Assembly (NCBI RefSeq): GCF_036178845.1
Contig: NZ_CP108070.1
Span: 11,780,001-11,844,000, forward strand
Source of the DNA: Streptomyces sp. NBC_00271
Lineage (GTDB): Bacteria; Actinomycetota; Actinomycetes; Streptomycetales; Streptomycetaceae
Direction: 5' to 3'
DNA length: 64,000 bases
In this document: positions 60,411 to 64,000 of the stretch, in pieces
How the letters are laid out: every line of letters begins with the position of its first letter
Numbering within the stretch: the first letter of the stretch is position 1
Program-made: the position numbers and the translations under genes
Notes under the pieces: generated by a model
Told to the model about the DNA's origin: nothing
The model's database searches: none
What the model saw: only the letters and a program-made list of their open reading frames with translations

Positions 60411-62375
60411 TCATATGCGTCTGATGACCAGCACGGCCACGTCGTCGAGGTGGTCCACCGCGACCGCGGCGTCGAGGATTCGGTCAGCGATCGCCTCGGC
60501 GTTCAGCCCGTCGTGGAGGGCTTGGGCGGCCAGTGTTCCGGCTCGCTCCAGGCCGTCGTCCAGTGTGAGGCCCGGTCCTTCGACCACACCGTCGGTGACC
60601 ATGATCAGCGCGGTGCCCTCCTCGAGCGTGAAGGTCTCCTCGAGGTAGTCGGTGCCTGACAGGACTCCCAGCACCGGACCGCCCGGCAGTTCGCGGATGT
60701 CGCTGCTGCCGTCCTCGCGTATGCAGAGCAACGGCACATGGCCTGCGCTGGTGCCGGTGACCTGTCCTTCGCGTGGGCCGATGTAGAGCATGGTGCAGCT
60801 GGCGAATCGTGCCGCGTTCATCGTGACGAGCAGTTCGTTGGTGCGCGTCAGCACGGTGGCCGGCTCCGGTTCGTGTGGGGCGATCGCGCGGATGGAGGTG
60901 CGTACTTGTCCCATGAAGGCAGCGGCATCCACGTCGTGTCCTTGGCTGTCGCCGATCTCCAGGGCCACCGCACCGCCGGGCATCACGAAGGCGTCGTACC
61001 AGTCCCCGCCGATGTCGAGCCCGTCGCGGCTGGGCCGGTAGCGGGCGGCGACCTCCAGGCCCGGGAGATGCTCGGGCAGCGTGGGCAGCATGCTCTGCTG
61101 GAGCGCCGCGGCCAGGTCGACGCGGGCCTGCTGCAATCGGATGCGTCTGAGTGCCTGGCCTGCCAGGTCGGCCAGAGTACTCATGAGGGCACGTTCGTCC
61201 GGGGGCGAGTGGTGCTCGCTGTCGTAGGTCACCGCCCAGGCCCCGAGCGGCTGGTCGCCGACCGGACTGAGCGGGGCGATCGAAATGGCGACGAAGGAGC
61301 CGAGCCACGGAATACTGGCTGTCTGCGGCCAGTCGCGTATGAGTTCTTCGTGATTGGGGATGAAGTGCGGCGTGCCGGTTCGGATCGCACAGGTCAGCGG
61401 TTGCGATTCATCCAGAGACACGCCTTCCATGGCGTCGGCCTGCCGCGGGTCGATCCTGGCATCGGAGGAGGCGTGCAGCCGCCCTGTCTCACCGTCGAGG
61501 AGCGTAAGCACGGCGCCCGTGCCGCCGAAGGTCGCGGCGACCCGTGTCAGGACGACCTGCTGGAGTTCCTGCTCCGTGGCGGCGGTGATCAGGGCGGCGG
61601 AGAAGGCGGCGATCTCGTCGGCACGCTGCCGCTCTGCCCAGAGCGTGGCCAGCGCTTTCTGTCGGCCCGCCTCGAGGAGGGTGTCGTCGCGGATCACCCC
61701 GAAGACCTGTTCAGGGCCGCCATAGCCCAGCTGGATCCGACGGGTCTGGCAGGCGATGTGGTTCCACCCGTTGTTCTCAGCACGGAACCGCAGGCTGATC
61801 CAGGAGGACTGGGCTCCGGTCGAGCGCACGAGCCGTCTCAGGGCCTCCCGGTCGCCTGGGTGAACCCGCCGGACCACCCTGGCCAAGGACGTCGAGGCAT
61901 GCGGGAACAGCGAGGCCAGCGCGGGTGCGCCCCCCAGCCAGTCCAGCCGGCGCTTCCGGGGTTCGTACATCCACAGGCCGAGGTCCGCGGCTGCGGCCGC
62001 CAGCCGGAACGGGATCAGCAGGCCGCCCGGGTCGTTTCGCGCGTCCACCGAGTGCACCCACACCAGCCGCTCGCGACTTGCGGGATCCTTCACCGGCCGG
62101 GCTTCGATGAGGCTGACCACGGACGCTCTGTCCGGTCCGGAGAACTCCAGCACACGCATCGCGACCGTCTTCGTCGTGGCCCCGTGTATCAGCAGGCTCT
62201 CGGCCGAGGCTCGCTGCGTTTCGGGCAGCAAGTCGAGAAAGTCGTAACCTACGCACTGCTCCGCCGGCCTGCCCAGCGTCGCGGCCATCGGGGCGTTGAG
62301 GGAGTGGATGGTGCCATCTGGCGTCAGAAGAGCCGATGGGGTGGCCCAGCGAAGGAATTCGTCCCAGGTATCCAT
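60411..62375 (-). CDS. PAS-PAS-GAF-SpoIIE (PP2C-type) phosphatase
   Basis: 654 residues from ATG 62375 (GGGAG 6 bases upstream). Domains in order: PAS (about 10-110, TPSALLTPDGTIHSLNAPMA), a second PAS (about 130-245, AAADLGLWMYEPRKRRLDWL), GAF (about 265-420, VVLTRVAATFGGTGAVLTLL) and the SpoIIE phosphatase (about 440-650). The metal-binding residues are intact: DIGGDWYDAF, EIGDSQGHD, MVTDGVVEGP and the final HLDDVAVLV. Such proteins dephosphorylate anti-anti-sigma factors in Streptomyces stress and development networks. The next gene upstream on the same strand (106 bp away) is a related SpoIIE/ATPase protein, suggesting one signalling module. Confidence 0.88.
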   Translation of the reverse strand: MDTWDEFLRWATPSALLTPDGTIHSLNAPMAATLGRPAEQCVGYDFLDLLPETQRASAESLLIHGATTKTVAMRVLEFSGPDRASVVSLIEARPVKDPASRERLVWVHSVDARNDPGGLLIPFRLAAAAADLGLWMYEPRKRRLDWLGGAPALASLFPHASTSLARVVRRVHPGDREALRRLVRSTGAQSSWISLRFRAENNGWNHIACQTRRIQLGYGGPEQVFGVIRDDTLLEAGRQKALATLWAERQRADEIAAFSAALITAATEQELQQVVLTRVAATFGGTGAVLTLLDGETGRLHASSDARIDPRQADAMEGVSLDESQPLTCAIRTGTPHFIPNHEELIRDWPQTASIPWLGSFVAISIAPLSPVGDQPLGAWAVTYDSEHHSPPDERALMSTLADLAGQALRRIRLQQARVDLAAALQQSMLPTLPEHLPGLEVAARYRPSRDGLDIGGDWYDAFVMPGGAVALEIGDSQGHDVDAAAFMGQVRTSIRAIAPHEPEPATVLTRTNELLVTMNAARFASCTMLYIGPREGQVTGTSAGHVPLLCIREDGSSDIRELPGGPVLGVLSGTDYLEETFTLEEGTALIMVTDGVVEGPGLTLDDGLERAGTLAAQALHDGLNAEAIADRILDAAVAVDHLDDVAVLVIRRI

Positions 62376-62481
62376 CTGCCGCTCCCTGACAATCCTCGAG
62401 CGATGGCCCAAACGATCCTTTTCCATCGTATTGCGGTCTTTTCGCTGAGCCGCTCGGCGTGGCGGGCAGCCCCTGCCGCGC

Positions 62482-64000
62482 TCACGCAGGACGCCCGGCA
62501 GCGTTCCGGCGCTCCGCTGACACCACTGCCGGTTGCTCAGCCCAGACGGTCTTTCCCCGGGCTTGATAGCGGGTGCCCCACTGTTCCGCGACGCTCGCGA
62601 TGATGAACAGCCCTCGGCCTGTCTCGTCGATGGTGCGGGCATGTTTCACCTGCGGAGCGCTGGCCGCGGTGTCGCTGACCTCGCAGGTCAGCATCCGCTC
62701 CAGGACGAGGCGAAGTTGCAGGGGCGGAGCGCCGTAGCGGACAGCGTTGCCGACGAGCTCGCTGACGATGAGCTCGGTGGTGAACGCCGTTTCCTCGTCC
62801 ACGCCCCAGGCTTCCAGTTGGCGGCGGGCCGCTGCGCGGGCGATCGGGGCAGCCTCGGGGTCCGCAGGCAGAGCGAGGGTCAGTACCCGGTCTTGGGGCA
62901 GCGCCTTCGTGCGGGCGAGCAGCATCTGGCTCTCGCCGGTCGGGTGGCCGGCTGTGAGCGCGTGCGCGATGTCGTCGCACACGTCCGGCAGGCGCCTTGT
63001 GCTGGCGCCGTCCAGGAGCGGGCGCAGGGGACCCGATGGTGCCAGGACCGCGTCCGCGAGCGCGGCCGTGCCCATCGCCAGAGTGCTTCCTTCGGGGAGG
63101 TCGACGGTGGTCGCGGGGAAAGGGGCGTTGCCCGTTTCGGCGAGTTGGGGGCCTGGGGGAACGGGCAAGCTGGCCGAGGTGCCGTCGGGAAAGACCGCGA
63201 CCGGCTCGGGGAGGCCGGCGCGGGCGATGGTGCAGGTGAGATCGACCGGGTCGTAGATCGCGATGATGCAGCCGGCGGTGAGCGGCTCGCGGTTGAGGGG
63301 ATCCGTGGGAGGAAGCGTTGCCCGCGCGGCCACGAGACGGGCTGCGGTGTCGCTGAGGCGGGCCAGCAGCTCGTCGGGCTGCAGATCCAGGGCGGCGAGC
63401 GTATGGACGGCCGTCCGCAGGAGTCCCATCGCGATGGCTGCGGCGATGCCTTGGCCTGCCACGTCGCCGACGATCAGCGCGGTCCGTGCACCGGGCAGCG
63501 CGATCGCGTCGGACCACGCGCCGCCGCCCTCCGGAGCGGGAAGGTGCAGTGGGGAGATCTCCACGGTGGAATGTGTGGCCGGTTGGTGCGGGAGAAGCCT
63601 GCGCTGGACGGTGCGCGCGATGATCCACTCGCGCATGAACTGACGGGCGTTGTCGATGCAGAGCGCAGCGTGCGTACACATCGCGGACGCCAACGCGACA
63701 TCCTCCTCTTCAAAGGGGTCTTCTTGCTGGTGGCGGTAGAAGCTGACCACGCCCAGGGCATGACCGCGCAATGTCAGCGGTGCCACGATCAGGGAGTGGG
63801 CACCGGATCGCCTGATGACGTCGGCTCGGGCCGGGTCGGCGGCCAGCCACGAGCTGTCCTCCTCGATCGCCACGAGGCGCGGCCGAAGGTCGGACAGGAC
63901 GTCCGAGAAGGGGGTGCCGACCGGCAGGGGCCGCACGGCTCCGAGCGGGTGACCCGCGATTGGGCCTTGGAATGCTGCTCGGCGCAGTGGGACGTCCCCG
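62482..64000 (-). CDS. GAF-SpoIIE-like-HATPase regulator, N-terminus beyond the window
   Basis: At least 505 residues, open to the right edge. A GAF domain (SWLAADPARADVIRRSGAHS, LTLRGHALGVVSFYRHQ) leads by the helix FMREWIIARTVQRRLLP into a SpoIIE-like domain and a C-terminal RsbW-type HATPase (FTTELIVSELVGNAVRYG; DETGRGLFIIASVAEQWG). The phosphatase part is degenerate: GGDWYD reads GGAWSD, the TDG motif reads MGTAALAD, and the final DD is missing; only VGDVAGQG remains. It may act as a kinase/anti-sigma factor with a sensing pseudophosphatase. It lies upstream of the intact phosphatase and could oppose it. Confidence 0.85.
   Translation of the reverse strand, partial: GDVPLRRAAFQGPIAGHPLGAVRPLPVGTPFSDVLSDLRPRLVAIEEDSSWLAADPARADVIRRSGAHSLIVAPLTLRGHALGVVSFYRHQQEDPFEEEDVALASAMCTHAALCIDNARQFMREWIIARTVQRRLLPHQPATHSTVEISPLHLPAPEGGGAWSDAIALPGARTALIVGDVAGQGIAAAIAMGLLRTAVHTLAALDLQPDELLARLSDTAARLVAARATLPPTDPLNREPLTAGCIIAIYDPVDLTCTIARAGLPEPVAVFPDGTSASLPVPPGPQLAETGNAPFPATTVDLPEGSTLAMGTAALADAVLAPSGPLRPLLDGASTRRLPDVCDDIAHALTAGHPTGESQMLLARTKALPQDRVLTLALPADPEAAPIARAAARRQLEAWGVDEETAFTTELIVSELVGNAVRYGAPPLQLRLVLERMLTCEVSDTAASAPQVKHARTIDETGRGLFIIASVAEQWGTRYQARGKTVWAEQPAVVSAERRNAAGRPA

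Noticed and set aside
1..64000. CRISPR array or Cas genes
   Set aside because: No regularly spaced short repeats were seen; the only RNA-guided component is the TnpB tail.

Overview
The window looks like accessory DNA from a Streptomyces (or close relative): very high GC, GTG/TTG starts, AGGAGG-type ribosome sites, and actinomycete families such as an SsgA-like sporulation protein, a PucR regulator, RacP/DUF6192, DUF6584 and SpoIIE-type phosphatases. No rRNA, tRNA or CRISPR array was seen. Intact metabolic or regulatory cassettes are separated by stretches packed with insertion sequences and gene fragments, as is typical of a chromosome arm or integrated-element graveyard.

Layout. 1-1050: tail of an IS605-type TnpB with its right-end hairpin, then a relaxase fragment and a P450 fragment. 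1.0-3.2 kb: MFS exporter behind a perfect 18-bp palindrome, with a TetR remnant after it. 3.5-5.8 kb: aminoglycoside-phosphotransferase-like gene abutting copy 1 of an IS982-like element that carries a DUF2568 membrane-protein gene. 6-9.5 kb: small conserved genes and debris, including a gpsA/DNA-ligase chimera. 10-13 kb: GMC oxidoreductase and AraC regulator. 13.4-18.7 kb: DUF4240 protein, TetR regulator, IS3 element inserted at the stop codon of an SsgA-like gene, small secreted protein. 19.2-24 kb: broken transposase, DHA2-type MFS, ankyrin protein, IS110 scrap and copy 2 of the IS982-like element. 24-31 kb: HxlR/quinone-reductase pair, IS481, Na+/H+ antiporter, hydrolase fragment, FKBP, winged-helix regulator, secreted protease. 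31.3-38.4 kb: large secreted hydrolase, desaturase plus ferredoxin-reductase operon, and a frameshifted divergent PucR gene. 38.9-44.5 kb: thioredoxin-like and YcxB-like proteins, IS5, PadR-DUF1048-serine hydrolase cluster. 44.5-51.7 kb: second IS5, RacP and an amber-interrupted DUF6192 gene, phosphatase, truncated Ku and a broken ATP-dependent DNA ligase. 51.8-57.7 kb: a large XRE-HTH/P-loop/repeat protein split by a complete IS21 element. 58.8-64 kb: glycosyltransferase and two multidomain SpoIIE-type regulators.

Main observations. (1) Removing the IS21 element plus one 5-bp target repeat restores one 1207-codon frame coding for an XRE helix-turn-helix, a P-loop NTPase with Walker A and B, and about twenty 32-residue repeats; this is the best candidate for an undescribed signalling or defence protein. 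(2) Two diverged copies of the IS982-like element keep the DUF2568 cargo gene open while both transposase genes are broken. (3) Ku and at least four pieces of ATP-dependent DNA ligase genes are scattered through the window as non-homologous end-joining debris. (4) Several operators can be read directly: an 18-bp palindrome before the MFS gene, a 42-bp dyad before padR, an HxlR site, and three copies of a GAGGGG-CCTCATGTT motif that may link the TetR gene to the DHA2 exporter.

All assignments come from reading translated sequence and recalling families; no database search was run.
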